A stretch of DNA of 64,000 bases from an uncultured Paracoccaceae bacterium (GTDB lineage: Bacteria; Pseudomonadota; Alphaproteobacteria; Rhodobacterales; Rhodobacteraceae), in NCBI GenBank assembly GCA_943787985.1, contig CALSOO010000002.1:1-64000 (forward strand), read 5' to 3'. A program made the position numbers and the translations under genes. Positions 1 through 8,482 of this stretch are shown here, piece after piece. How positions within the stretch are numbered: position 1 is the stretch's first letter; the number at the start of each line of letters is the position of its first letter. Below the pieces are notes generated by a model. It ran no database searches. It was not told where the DNA came from and saw only the letters and a list, made by a program, of their open reading frames with translations.

Positions 1-895
1 TGACCAATTCGCCAACGTGATCTAGTAACTCATCTAAACGCTCCGCAGCAACACGCAGCGACGAACTGCCACGCGATGGGCCGCTCTGAGAGTCAGACTT
101 ACTATTTCCTGGCTCAACCTTTTCTTCGACGACTTCTGATGGAGTATAGTCAATGTTATCCACCACTTCTTCCGCCTTTGGAGGTAAGGGACGAATCTCC
201 AAGTCCATTCCATCTCGCACAAACATAAAGACCTCTTCTATGGCCTCTTGCGTGCAGTCGCCCAAAAGCGTCACATCCCACGAAAGGTAGCAGATTTCGG
301 GATCTAACTTTTCAAGATTAGGAATTGACTTGGAACTGGCGCTTACGGTGCAAGTTCCAAGATCGCGCAACTCTTGCAAAAGCAACACAGGGTTTGCGCC
401 AAGAGACAGACCATCCTCTGGGAGACTAAATCGCACATTCCAACCCTCGCTCGTATCAATAGAGTTGTTGGGCAAGATGTCGGCAGCAACGAATTCATGT
501 TCCGATGGCTGAATTTTAGACGCGTCTGCACCTACAATTGCGCGCAAAAGATCGAGGATCGGTCCACCGGCATCAGCATGGACTGCGGGCTCGGCGATCA
601 ATAGTGCAATATGGTCTTTGGCGTCTAGTGATACACTGACCAAATCATTGGAAGGGGCAGCATCGCCTTTGCGTACACGATCAAACGCAGTTTCAAATTC
701 GTGAACAAAGCTGGCGACTTCTGTGAACCCAAACATTGCACCCGAACCTTTTATCGTGTGCAAGGCCCGAAACGCGCTATCGATAAGATCATGATCGTCG
801 AGTGTTTCACCGAGATCAAGCAAAGTTTGCTCGAGTTGCTCGAGAACGTCTTGTGCTTCCAATCGGAAGATCTCTGCAGGATCAGTCTGTGTCAT
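1..895 (-). CDS. cheA: Chemotaxis histidine kinase CheA (N-terminal part, runs off the window)
   Basis: CheA autophosphorylates on its Hpt histidine and passes the phosphate to CheY to control the flagellar motor. The frame is open from the ATG at 895 to the window edge, about 298 residues. The Hpt motif HTIKGSGAMFGF lies near residue 46, followed by a P2-like stretch and a charged linker. The last visible residues (SSLRVAAERLDELLDHVGELV region) look like the start of the P3 dimerisation helix. The start overlaps the cheY stop by 4 nt (ATGA), which implies translational coupling. The kinase and CheW-like domains lie outside the window. Confidence 0.93.
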   Translation of the reverse strand, partial: MTQTDPAEIFRLEAQDVLEQLEQTLLDLGETLDDHDLIDSAFRALHTIKGSGAMFGFTEVASFVHEFETAFDRVRKGDAAPSNDLVSVSLDAKDHIALLIAEPAVHADAGGPILDLLRAIVGADASKIQPSEHEFVAADILPNNSIDTSEGWNVRFSLPEDGLSLGANPVLLLQELRDLGTCTVSASSKSIPNLEKLDPEICYLSWDVTLLGDCTQEAIEEVFMFVRDGMDLEIRPLPPKAEEVVDNIDYTPSEVVEEKVEPGNSKSDSQSGPSRGSSSLRVAAERLDELLDHVGELV

Positions 896-1260
896 GCGCC
901 AGCCACCTTTTTGACAACTGCTAAAAGTTGCGCTTGGTCAAACGGCTTTATAATCCATCCGATTGCACCAGCAGATTTTGCTTCACGTTTTGATTCCTCG
1001 TCAGATTCTGTAGACAAAAATATAATTGGAACACCACGACTAGATGGGTGTTCTCGGAACTTCTTTATGAAGTCCAAACCGTTCATATTTGGCATATTCA
1101 GGTCGGTCAGGATTGCGTTGTACGAACCTGTCGTCGCCTTATCGTACCCTTCCGCGCCATCACAGGCTTCATCAACCGTAAAGCCTGAATTTCCAAGCGT
1201 CATGGAAATCATTTGCCTGACCGATTGTGAGTCGTCTATAGTTAAAACCTTCCCACTCAT
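892..1260 (-). CDS. cheY: Chemotaxis response regulator CheY
   Basis: Single-domain receiver of 122 residues. The acidic pocket D9-D10, phospho-acceptor D53 (LTDLNMPN), S83 and K105 (IKPF) are all present, so it should be phosphorylatable. It has no output domain, as in CheY proteins that bind the flagellar switch. It overlaps cheA by 4 nt downstream and belongs to a minus-strand cluster with the STAS gene further upstream. That cluster is interrupted by an IS5-type remnant. Confidence 0.95.
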   Translation of the reverse strand: MSGKVLTIDDSQSVRQMISMTLGNSGFTVDEACDGAEGYDKATTGSYNAILTDLNMPNMNGLDFIKKFREHPSSRGVPIIFLSTESDEESKREAKSAGAIGWIIKPFDQAQLLAVVKKVAGA

Positions 1261-1363
1261 TTAGCTTTCCTCACGATTTTGAGATTAAAATGAACATTCT
1301 TGTTTGAGTAAATAATAACATCTTGATAGCTAACAAAAACCTCTCGCCTCATCTTTACATCTC

Positions 1364-1681
1364 CTAGTTTGATTTACTTTTATTCAACACAACCCAGTTA
1401 AGCGAATCTATCATTGAGCTTTGCTCCGGGTACGATTTGTTTATTCCGTCAATAATTCGCTCAAAAGCACCTGAATTTAACCAACGTTTCCATCGAGTAT
1501 AAAGAGTTTTGTAGGGGCCATAGGTGTTTGGAGCATCGTGCCATTTTAGGTTATTCCGTCTGATATGAATAATTCCACTGAGAACACGGCGATCATTTAC
1601 TCTTTTCCGTCCTTTATTATCTGGTAGAAACAAATCAACTATTTTCATTTGTTCATATGTTAGCCAAAATAAATTACTTTC
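1364..1681 (-). pseudogene. IS5-family (IS427-like) transposase orfA remnant
   Basis: From about 1681 the frame reads SNLFWLTYEQMKIVDLF, then a DDRRVLSGI-type block (NDRRVLSGIIHIRR), then WHDAPNTYGPYKTLYTRWKRW. This is the conserved N-terminal region of IS5/IS427 OrfA. The usual initiating Met before SNLFWL is replaced by Glu, and the frame ends just after SSMIDSLN, where the orfB catalytic part should begin, so it is not functional. It is much more AT-rich than cheY and sits between the STAS gene and cheY, probably uncoupling them. Confidence 0.8.
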
Positions 1682-1722
1682 TGAATTTGAAATTTGGTCT
1701 CCACAACAGTAATTTTTGTGAT

Positions 1723-2085
1723 TTATACTATATTCAATTTTTTTTTTGAGCTGGTATACCATATGCCACCAATGTCTTTTGAATCTAATCCAATATCACT
1801 CATAAAGCATGGAATTGGACTATCTTCATAGTTATCTAATTGAACAACCAATCCTTTTTTTTCGGCACTACGTGTCATAGCAACTAAAATTTGAAATATA
1901 CTTGTATCGATGCTTGAAAGTTCGCTTAAGTCCACCAGGATATTTTTATTTTCTGATATTAATACACTTAGATCCGATATAATTTTTTCGGAATCTCGAA
2001 TGCGTAAGTCACCCGATATTTCAAAACTATGAAGAATTTGTTCTTCATTTTTTATACTTTGCGTTGGGCTTAATGCACTGGACAT
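1723..2085 (-). CDS. STAS-domain protein of the chemotaxis cluster
   Basis: Protein of 120 residues with a STAS (anti-sigma antagonist-like) fold pattern: a beta strand, then ILVDLSELSSIDTSIFQIL containing the conserved S-[IV]-D-[TS] turn, then a helix. Such proteins often precede cheY and cheA in alphaproteobacterial chemotaxis operons. GGAG sits 8 nt before the ATG at 2085. The C-terminal tail (WYTSSKKKLNIV) runs into the AT-rich segment next to the IS5 remnant and may have been altered by that insertion. Its partner is unknown. Confidence 0.75.
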   Translation of the reverse strand: MSSALSPTQSIKNEEQILHSFEISGDLRIRDSEKIISDLSVLISENKNILVDLSELSSIDTSIFQILVAMTRSAEKKGLVVQLDNYEDSPIPCFMSDIGLDSKDIGGIWYTSSKKKLNIV

Positions 2086-2550
2086 GAGTCGTTCTCCGTT
2101 CGCTTCGTTACGTTGGTCTTAGGCTAGAAATATTATCAATTTACTAATTTTTCCTCATCGATATAATTTTCGTCAGCCTCTCTATTCATTTTTATTTCAA
2201 TTTGAGTTTAATCTTTCGTCTTATTTTTAAATTTTTTTTGTTTCATCCAAATTTATTGCACAAATGGGGCTCTGTAGAATGCACTTGAATCCAGTGTAGT
2301 GGCAGACAGGAATGAACAGCTGGACACCGATGAAGTACAAGAACCAGCACTGGGCGGAATACAATTTTTAACTCAACCAATCAGGACCGATATTAATTTG
2401 GTTCGATCAGCAGATGACCTAAGAGACGAACGCGTCTGGTCGAAGAGTGCTTCAGCAAAATTTACAACGATGCTGCTATTCAAACCTGTTGTAGATATGC
2501 CGTTACTCGCGGGACATTTCCTTTAACCTCCCAGTTTTGGGAAGAAGGAG
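2086..2550. other. AT-rich non-coding stretch
   Basis: About 465 bases between the divergent STAS gene and an IS481 remnant. Positions 2100-2270 are strongly AT-rich and probably hold the promoter of the chemotaxis cluster. A 75-codon plus-strand frame at 2299-2526 resembles nothing I recognise and lacks a good ribosome binding site, so I do not call it. Confidence 0.5.
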
Positions 2551-2556
2551 ATGTTT

Positions 2557-3307
2557 ATGAGCAAGGATCAACGCGAAATCGAACGCAAATTGCGGATACT
2601 TCGGTATGCCGAAGAGATTGGCCACGTTGCCAAAGCCTGCCGGTATTTCGGCATCGGTCGTTCCAGCTTTAACCGCTGGCGACAGGCTTACGCTGAGCGC
2701 AGCGAAGCTGGACTGGTCAATGCACCGCCCATCCCCAAATGGCTCGCCAACGCGACACCGCCCGAACGCGAGGAGAAAGTGCTTTACCTTCGTCGGAAAT
2801 ACCACCTCGGTCCCATCCCATGCGGGTCGTGTGGTATCTTGAGCGTTATCACGGCATCAAGATAAGCTGGCGGTTCTCACGCTATAAAGCCTTGATCCGG
2901 TTCCGTTCGACGGTTGTTATGCCGTCCCCTCGACCGCTATCCGTCTTAGTGCGCCAACCCACGCTTGAAGTGTATCCGGCCCACAACCATTCTTGGGAGC
3001 ATTATATTTGATCGCAGCAGATTGGCTGTCGAACATAGCCGTGATGTTAATATTGGTACACCATCCACACTGCACGCTCGCGCACTTCAGATGAGCATCT
3101 GTTTCCACATTTGTTCTTCTCTGTAACCTAGTATCCTTACTTCTGGGTCTCCGACAAACAAGGGGCGGTTCAATCCTCAGTTACAAAGGCGACGTCGATC
3201 TGGAGGCTAAACTCGACGAATGGGAGCGCCTCTTCGACTTCGCTAGACCGCACAGCGCGCACAACGGCCAGACCACTTACGAAGTTCCCAGAGACACGTT
3301 ACAGTAA
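2557..3307 (+). pseudogene. IS481-family transposase, frameshifted and internally replaced
   Basis: The 5' part (2557-2815) encodes the MSKDQREIERKLRILRYAEE type of helix-turn-helix N-terminus typical of IS481 transposases. A tandem duplication of CCCAT at 2812-2821 shifts the frame; the continuation MRVVWYLERYHGIKIS is found in the next frame. From about 2868 to 3160 the IS481 sequence is replaced by an IS3 orfA fragment on the other strand. The 3' end resumes at about 3165 (YKGDVDLEAKLDEWERLF, then RPHSAHNGQTTYE) and stops at TAA 3305-3307. The integrase core with its DDE residues is missing. Confidence 0.85.
2868..3108 (-). pseudogene. IS3-family orfA fragment inside the IS481 remnant
   Basis: The minus strand reads SAAIKYNAPKNGCGPDTLQAWV, close to the HTH region of IS3 OrfA (IGC-PDTLR-WVRQ). 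After a frameshift it continues as TDSGRGDGITTVERNRIKAL and RENRQL, the leucine-zipper lead-in of OrfA. It ends abruptly where the IS481 sequence resumes. No orfB follows in this orientation, so it is a dead fragment. Confidence 0.75.
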
Positions 3308-3420
3308 AATCGAAAGTGTCTTGCGGGTCTGTTAAAGCTACGAACTTAGCTAAAGAAAACCCCTTGGTTTGAGGCAGACGTCCTGCTTGCCTTGCGATTG
3401 CGGGTAAAAGAGGTGCTTAA

Positions 3421-4209
3421 ATGACACAAACGGTATTGGACGCGGCACATGCCGCAATGATGGCCAGTCCCGACAACGATACCGTACGGCTTCGGTTTTA
3501 TGAGCGATTGGGGGATGTGGAGCTGTTCCTGCTGCTGGAGGGGGAAGCAGAAGACGAGAAAATCACACCCCAGATTTATGATCCGGGAACAGGGCCGATT
3601 GTTCTGGTTTTTGATCGGCAGGAACGATTGACGGCTTTTGTTGGTGCTGTAGCCCCTTACGCTGCGCTTTCAGGACGGGTGATCGCAGGATTGCTGACGG
3701 AACAGGGCCTTGGGATCGGGTTAAACCTTGATGTCGCACCGTCTGCTTTCTTGCTGGATGCGCGAGGGGTTAGCTGGCTGGCGGAAACGCTGGATCACGA
3801 ACCGGATGAGATCGAGGTGCAGATCGCAGAACTGTCAGCGCCCACAGGTTTACCAGACCTATTACTTACCGCGATTGACACCAAGCTGGCCACAGCGACG
3901 GGTCTGGCGCAGATGGCCTATTTGGTTGGTACGGTCGACGCCGCGGGCACGCGCAGTCACATGCTTGCTTTTATAGGGGCAGCACATGGGGCGGAAACGG
4001 CACTGGCCCGTGCAGCATCCGAGGCGCTCACCTTTTCGGGCATCGAGGCGGGGGCGATGGATGTTAGTTTTTTTGATGCGGATGCACCCATCGCCGAACG
4101 GCTGTCGCGCGTGGGTCTGCGGTTTGACTTGCCGCAACCCGTTTTGGTGAAACCTCCCGAGATGATCGCTCCAGGATCTGATCCAACAAAACCCCCAAGG
4201 CTACGCTAA
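3421..4209 (+). CDS. SseB-family protein
   Basis: Intact protein of 262 residues. The N-terminal about 120 residues fit the SseB N-terminal domain (RFYERLGDVELFLLLEGEAEDEKITPQ, then a block reading VLVFDRQERLTAFVG). The C-terminal half resembles the SseB C-terminal domain common in Rhodobacteraceae. A biochemical role has not been established for these proteins; the SseB name comes from an enhanced-serine-sensitivity gene in E. coli. A purine-rich stretch (AAAAGAGG) precedes the ATG. It is the only sound gene between two IS graveyards and probably belongs to the ancestral chromosome. Confidence 0.8.
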   Translation: MTQTVLDAAHAAMMASPDNDTVRLRFYERLGDVELFLLLEGEAEDEKITPQIYDPGTGPIVLVFDRQERLTAFVGAVAPYAALSGRVIAGLLTEQGLGIGLNLDVAPSAFLLDARGVSWLAETLDHEPDEIEVQIAELSAPTGLPDLLLTAIDTKLATATGLAQMAYLVGTVDAAGTRSHMLAFIGAAHGAETALARAASEALTFSGIEAGAMDVSFFDADAPIAERLSRVGLRFDLPQPVLVKPPEMIAPGSDPTKPPRLR

Positions 4210-4440
4210 ACCAGCAATACCAAAGTAGAACGCTGTTTGTGTCGGATTCATGCCAGATTGTTCGTTAAGCAAGCTTCTTGAGTGCGCCGTGACATGGTGT
4301 AGACATTGAACGTCTCTCGGCACACTTCAAGTAAATGTTCCATCACGGATAATCATATAGATCCTCACCGGTCTGCCTTTTTACGGCAAGATTGGTTTTC
4401 GGTGACATTCGGGAGGACGCTCAATGCTGATCCAACTTCA
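4210..4440. other. Intergenic stretch, nothing recognised
   Basis: Between the SseB-family stop and the first recognisable IS3 sequence. I see no open frame, RNA gene or clear inverted repeat. It may contain the deleted 5' half of the IS3 element. Confidence 0.4.
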
Positions 4441-5016
4441 TAGTGAGACGAAGACAACACCAAAAGTACGGGTAAAGATGCAAGCGCGTGATGAGCCTGC
4501 TTAGGTTCTGACGACGCGGCACGGCATACATTTGGACGCGTGAGGGATGGTTGTACCTCGCTGTGATCTGGACTTGCATTCTCGCCGCGTCATCGGCTGG
4601 GCTGTCAGCAATCGCATGAAACGGGATCTTGGCGATCCGGGCGTTGGACATGGCTGTGGCACTACGGCGACCGCCCGAAGGCTGCATTCACCATACGGAT
4701 CGCGGGTCGCAATACTGTTCCAACGAGTATCAACGACGCTTGCAAAGCATGGCTTCAAGGTCTCGATGAGCGGCAAGGGTAATTGTTACGACAATTCGAT
4801 GGTTGAAACGTTCTTCAAATCCATCAAGGCTGAGCTGATCTGGCGCAACAAATGGGACACACGTCGTCAGGCAGAAGGTGCGATCTTCCAGTATATCAAT
4901 GGCTTTTATAACCCGCGCCGACGTCACTCATCGCTAGGTGGCAAAAGCCCCTTGGCATTCGAACGAAAGGCCGCATAAATGAGTTCAGAGACCGGAACGT
5001 AAGCGCGACAAGTCCA
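4441..5016 (+). mobile_element. IS3-family element remnant (3' part of orfB and right end)
   Basis: The plus strand reads YIWTREGWLYLAV, LDLHSRRVIGWAVSNRMK, IHHTDRGSQYCSNEYQRRLQ and GNCYDNSMVETFFKSIKAEL, the standard order of IS3 OrfB motifs. The blocks lie in different frames: a shift near 4570, an extra G near 4631 and a lost base near 4750. The last two nearly cancel, leaving one 143-codon frame whose middle, including the catalytic Asp block, is nonsense. The stop lies at 4976-4978. The element probably ends at AAGTCCA (5010-5016), a CA-ended IS3 terminus. The left end is missing. Confidence 0.8.
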
Positions 5017-5170
5017 ACCCTGCCTGAAGCTCCCTGCTGGATTCCATGACCGGCTGACACGCTGCCACGCCGCCAGCTTTAAAACTCGCCGTCGCGCAGC
5101 CGGTCAACCAGCTCCCCGCGATTACGAGGACGGCGAGCCGCCGACTCCAGCATCCGGCGTTGGATTTCAT
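4985..5170 (-). pseudogene. Rz1-like outer-membrane spanin lipoprotein, 3' end cut by the IS3 remnant
   Basis: From the ATG at 5170 the frame gives a short basic N-terminus, a hydrophobic stretch and the lipobox LTGC with Cys25, followed by a short Cys- and Pro-containing periplasmic part (VAACQPVMESSRELQ). This matches small prophage o-spanins of alphaproteobacteria. The start lies out of frame inside the i-spanin gene, the classic Rz/Rz1 nesting. The last residues (LDLSRLRSGL) are encoded by the IS3 end, so the native C-terminus is lost. Confidence 0.55.
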
Positions 5171-5312
5171 TGGCCTTCTCCGTGGTTTCAAAACGTTCCT
5201 CCAGGCGACCGACGCGCTCACCGGAGCGGCGGATCGACAGTAGGAACAGAAAAATGGTGAGAGTGATCGCACCATAACGTAGGGCCGCCCGCATCCATGT
5301 CTCTGCTCGCAT
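5079..5312 (-). CDS. Rz-like inner-membrane spanin (i-spanin)
   Basis: Start taken at MRAETWMRAALRYG (5312). It encodes about 77 residues with one N-terminal membrane helix (YGAITLTIFLFLLSI), then a charged helical segment (RRSGERVGRLEERFETTEKA). That topology is expected for a phage i-spanin that pairs with an outer-membrane lipoprotein to fuse the envelope during lysis. The overlapping lipoprotein frame starting at 5170 supports the call. No endolysin or holin gene is visible nearby, so this is a prophage relic. The assignment rests on architecture, not on a conserved domain. Confidence 0.55.
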   Translation of the reverse strand: MRAETWMRAALRYGAITLTIFLFLLSIRRSGERVGRLEERFETTEKANEIQRRMLESAARRPRNRGELVDRLRDGEF

Positions 5313-5336
5313 CGATAGCGGTCGAACCCGCCTCAA

Positions 5337-5660
5337 CTGCGGCGCAATCCATTTTCGGCAAGCACCTGAAAAGGCGTGCCTTTTTGAATGCGTCTCGATT
5401 TGAGTGAAGGGCGGGTGAAAGGAGACGCGGGCCGTTCAGAGACCGATTTTGGGCCAACGGCCAGTCTCCGAAAGTCGGATGGCTCCGCTAAACCCCTTTG
5501 AAACAAAAAGAAAAAAGGCCCACACTGGGGCCTCGTCTCGGGTTCGCGAATGGTTTGTGGCGGACAGAGAGCAAGTTTGTTCGAACACTCTTTTTGAGGA
5601 ATTGAAAAACTGGAACGAGGTTCTCAAACCCCACCAGAAACACCTGCGAGGCCCACGCCC
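5337..5660. other. Leader region upstream of mobC, candidate oriT
   Basis: No gene is recognised in these 324 bases. The segment directly precedes the mobC-relaxase pair, where mobilisable elements usually keep their origin of transfer. It contains several short inverted repeats, including the hairpin at 5517-5532. I cannot identify a nic site, so the oriT role is inference from position only. Confidence 0.3.
5511..5532 (-). terminator. Rho-independent terminator (minus strand)
   Basis: GGCCC, a 5-nt loop and GGGCC form a compact GC stem at 5517-5532. On the minus strand it is followed by a run of T (A-run at 5511-5516). It would stop leftward transcription before the spanin genes, or may be part of the transfer-origin region. 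Confidence 0.5.
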
Positions 5661-6017
5661 ATGAGCCGCCTCGCACCGTTTTCATTACGCCTTACCCCTG
5701 CGGAACGATCTCAGCTTGAAGCTCAGGCTGGGGCGATGCCGCTGTCCTCGTATATCAAGTCCGTGGTTTTTGCCGCTGAAGCTCCTAAATATCGGAAGCG
5801 GCGGAAACCACCTGTTGCGGAGCAACAGCTCTTGGCTGAGGTTCTGGTACGCCTCGGGCAAACAAGGCAATCCAATAACCTCAATCAAATCGCAAAACAT
5901 CTGAACCAAGGCACATTGATCGTCGATCCAGAATTGGAGAAAGACCTCAAACGGGCAGTTGCGGAAGTGGCGTGGATCAGGGCGACAATCATGGAAGCCT
6001 TGGGGGTGAAACAATGA
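5661..6017 (+). CDS. mobC: MobC-like relaxosome accessory protein
   Basis: Protein of 118 residues. The N-terminus (FSLRLTPAERSQLEAQAGAMPLSSYIKS) has the ribbon-helix-helix pattern of MobC proteins, and SNNLNQIAKHLNQG matches the conserved MobC block. MobC helps the relaxase bind and open oriT. Its stop overlaps the relaxase start by 4 nt (ATGA at 6014), the usual mobC-mobA arrangement. Confidence 0.85.
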   Translation: MSRLAPFSLRLTPAERSQLEAQAGAMPLSSYIKSVVFAAEAPKYRKRRKPPVAEQQLLAEVLVRLGQTRQSNNLNQIAKHLNQGTLIVDPELEKDLKRAVAEVAWIRATIMEALGVKQ

Positions 6018-7279
6018 TCCTCAAAGGCTCCCAACGCTCTGGTGCAAAAGCACTCGCCGATCACTTGATGAATGATCGCGACAATGATTTCGTAACGTGT
6101 TTGGATTTGCGTGGGTTTTCAACCGACGAACTGCATGGTGCGCTCGCGGAAATGCATGCGATCTCCAAAGCAACTCAGTGTAAGAAGTTCATGTTCTCAT
6201 TGAGCCTCAATCCTCCACAGGATCATATCGGGACAGAAGAAGAATTTCTTGATGCCGCAGATCGTGCGGAACAAGCACTGGGGCTGAACGGTCAACCTCG
6301 CGCTATTGTCGTGCATGAGAAGGAAAATCGCAGGCATGCCCACGTAGTTTGGAGCCGTATTGATGTGGACGAACTGAAAGCTATCCACTTGGGGCGATTT
6401 AAGTTGGCATTGCGTGACTTGTCGCGCGATTTGTTTCTGGATCATGGCTGGGAGTTGCCCAATGGGCTGGCAACCTACGGCAACAAATCGCCCCTGAACT
6501 TCACACTTGAAGAGTGGCAGGCTGCAAAGCGTCAGGGGCTTGATCCGCGTGAGATAAAACAGGCGTTTCAGCAAGCATGGGAGCGATGTGATAGTCAGCT
6601 TGGCTTTAAGAATGCCCTTGAAGATCGTGGCTACTTTCTCGTTCGTGGTGATCGGCGCGGGTTCGTCGCCTTGGATGTCGATGGCAATGTGCATTCCATT
6701 GCAAAGTGGACAGGTTTGAAAGTCAAAGAGGTTAAGGCCAAGCTCGGCTCGCCCGAAAACTTGCCCTCTGTCGATGAAATGCAAACCAACATTCGCTCTA
6801 AGATTACGGACCAAATGCGCAGCTTCATTGGCGACATCAAAGATCGTCAGCGCAATGACCTAGCACCGTTGCGCGACAAACAGAGTGAAATGGCTTCAGC
6901 ACACCGTGAAGAACGGCAAAAGCTCAACGACGGTCAGCAACAGCGATGGGTTGAGGAGACCAAGGCACGATCTTATCGTCTCAACAAGGGCCTGCGAGGC
7001 CTGTTTGATCGCCTGACAGGTTCCCGCAAAGCTGTTCAGAAGCGCAACGAGATGGAAGCCATGGAAGCGGCACGTCGGGATCAAAGACAGCGTGACTTGT
7101 TGACCAGAGAGCAAATGAAAGAACGCAAGCCCCTGCAACGGGAAGTTCAAAAGATACGGCGCAAGCATCAAGAGGAGCGACGTTTGCTCGCTTCTGATAT
7201 TCGGCAAGCATTCAAGACTAGAAAGGTCTCAACGCAGCCCGCTCGGCGGAGGGATCGTGGGCTTGATCTGTCTCTCTAA
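6014..7279 (+). CDS. Relaxase / mobilisation nuclease
   Basis: Start chosen at the ATG (6014) overlapping the mobC stop, giving 421 residues. The N-terminal relaxase domain ends with the metal-binding block HEKENRRHAHVVWSR (H..HxH), the three-His motif of VirD2/MobA-type relaxases. FMFSLSLNPP is the preceding beta strand. The C-terminal third is a long, highly charged helical region. The enzyme should nick oriT and pilot the strand through a type IV channel. The frame is intact, unlike many neighbours. Confidence 0.85.
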   Translation: MILKGSQRSGAKALADHLMNDRDNDFVTCLDLRGFSTDELHGALAEMHAISKATQCKKFMFSLSLNPPQDHIGTEEEFLDAADRAEQALGLNGQPRAIVVHEKENRRHAHVVWSRIDVDELKAIHLGRFKLALRDLSRDLFLDHGWELPNGLATYGNKSPLNFTLEEWQAAKRQGLDPREIKQAFQQAWERCDSQLGFKNALEDRGYFLVRGDRRGFVALDVDGNVHSIAKWTGLKVKEVKAKLGSPENLPSVDEMQTNIRSKITDQMRSFIGDIKDRQRNDLAPLRDKQSEMASAHREERQKLNDGQQQRWVEETKARSYRLNKGLRGLFDRLTGSRKAVQKRNEMEAMEAARRDQRQRDLLTREQMKERKPLQREVQKIRRKHQEERRLLASDIRQAFKTRKVSTQPARRRDRGLDLSL

Positions 7280-7378
7280 GCACCTAAGCAGAGCGATGGT
7301 CAGAATGGCTATAGCACACTCCACTAGCACCGAAAGTCAACAAGTGGTAGTGAGGTGTTTACCTTTGATGGAGCAGGC

Positions 7379-8482
7379 ATGACTGAAGAAAAGAAACTGG
7401 TTATCGCGTCCGCATATTTTGCATCTGATAAAGTGATTTTTGCTGTACGAGACGACGGGGCTGCCACTGGATTTCGTGTAGACAAGGTTGACGCTGCTGG
7501 TGAAAGCGTACCAGATGATCAGAAAATGGAGGAAGACCTGCACTCTGCGGTGGAGGGCATAAAAAACCTTCTTACGCATACCGAAAAACTCCGAGCTGTC
7601 GTTCTTATTTGTCCCGGACCATTTCGAACGATTGACAAAGATAGCCACCTATATGGCGAAATATCTCACAATGCAGAAGTGCGCTATTGGCGTAAAAAAA
7701 ATGCAATCGAACTTTTCCGAAAACGTTTGATTTCCGAAATGGGAGCGGACACGGAAGATTCGGAGATATACATCTACAACCAAGCCGGTGCGACCGCAGT
7801 TGGCGAGTATCTGCATATCTATGGCAACAAGATAAAGCGGTCAAAATCACGAGGAAAGCTGCACAAGCAACTGGGCAATCACCTATATGTCGTCGCAGAT
7901 TATACAATTGACGCAGCTCTAATAGTTGAGGGAGAGCCATTCCATGGTCTTTCTACAATGAATGTTGGGCACCATGCGGTCATTCCCGTAGATGAAGATG
8001 ATCAGACTCTTGAGCTTCTTCAAAATCGCACACACCCTGAGCGTCCCTGCCTGAATAGTCTTGCTTCACTTGATGCAATCAAGAAGCGTTGGTCAGGAAT
8101 GCGTTCAGAAGAGTTCAGTTGTTGCACAGATAAATCAAAAATTTCTCGTATCGCATTCTATATTGCTCAGATGCTTGCCAACGTCATTTTGAGTGTTTCT
8201 CCAGCTAAAATCGTGATCGGCGGTCGAATTAAAGATAATCCGCATATGATTCCAATGATTAGACAGCACATTGATTACCTGCTTAGGGATCAGGAAAACC
8301 CCGAAATATATCCGGGTTACCCTCAGATTAACGATCTCGATAGCTTCATTGTTGAGCAAGACTATCGGGATTCCGGGGTCAAGGGAGGGCTGCATGTTCT
8401 GGCTAGAACCCTCATTAAGGAACATGACGAATCGAATATCGCTTCCTTTGAGGCCTATAAGAAGGGGCTTTATCCGTTATGA
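7379..8482 (+). CDS. ROK-like ASKHA-fold protein of unknown substrate
   Basis: Start taken at MTEEKKLVIASAYF (7379; GGAG precedes), giving 367 residues. The C-terminal block IAQMLANVILSVSPAKIVIGGRI closely resembles the ROK-family signature (IAQLLANLILTLDPEVIVLGG). A Cys-containing segment (HPERPCLNSLASLDAI) sits where ROK kinases carry their His/Cys zinc site, but the full Cys set is not there. The usual N-terminal phosphate-binding DxGGTK motif is also missing, so catalysis as a sugar kinase is doubtful. It overlaps the next gene by 4 nt and forms a two-gene cargo unit between the relaxase and coupling-protein genes. Confidence 0.55.
   Translation: MTEEKKLVIASAYFASDKVIFAVRDDGAATGFRVDKVDAAGESVPDDQKMEEDLHSAVEGIKNLLTHTEKLRAVVLICPGPFRTIDKDSHLYGEISHNAEVRYWRKKNAIELFRKRLISEMGADTEDSEIYIYNQAGATAVGEYLHIYGNKIKRSKSRGKLHKQLGNHLYVVADYTIDAALIVEGEPFHGLSTMNVGHHAVIPVDEDDQTLELLQNRTHPERPCLNSLASLDAIKKRWSGMRSEEFSCCTDKSKISRIAFYIAQMLANVILSVSPAKIVIGGRIKDNPHMIPMIRQHIDYLLRDQENPEIYPGYPQINDLDSFIVEQDYRDSGVKGGLHVLARTLIKEHDESNIASFEAYKKGLYPL

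Noticed and set aside
701..1264. Long plus-strand frame of 187 codons over cheY
   Set aside because: It is antisense to cheY and the start of cheA, both of which have clear motifs; no family resemblance of its own.
2296..2322. GGCAGACAGGAATGAAC, slightly like the tRNA-Ser 3' end, as a left attachment site
   Set aside because: The match to the tRNA is too short and gapped; no convincing duplicate of the 33902-33930 sequence was found in the window.
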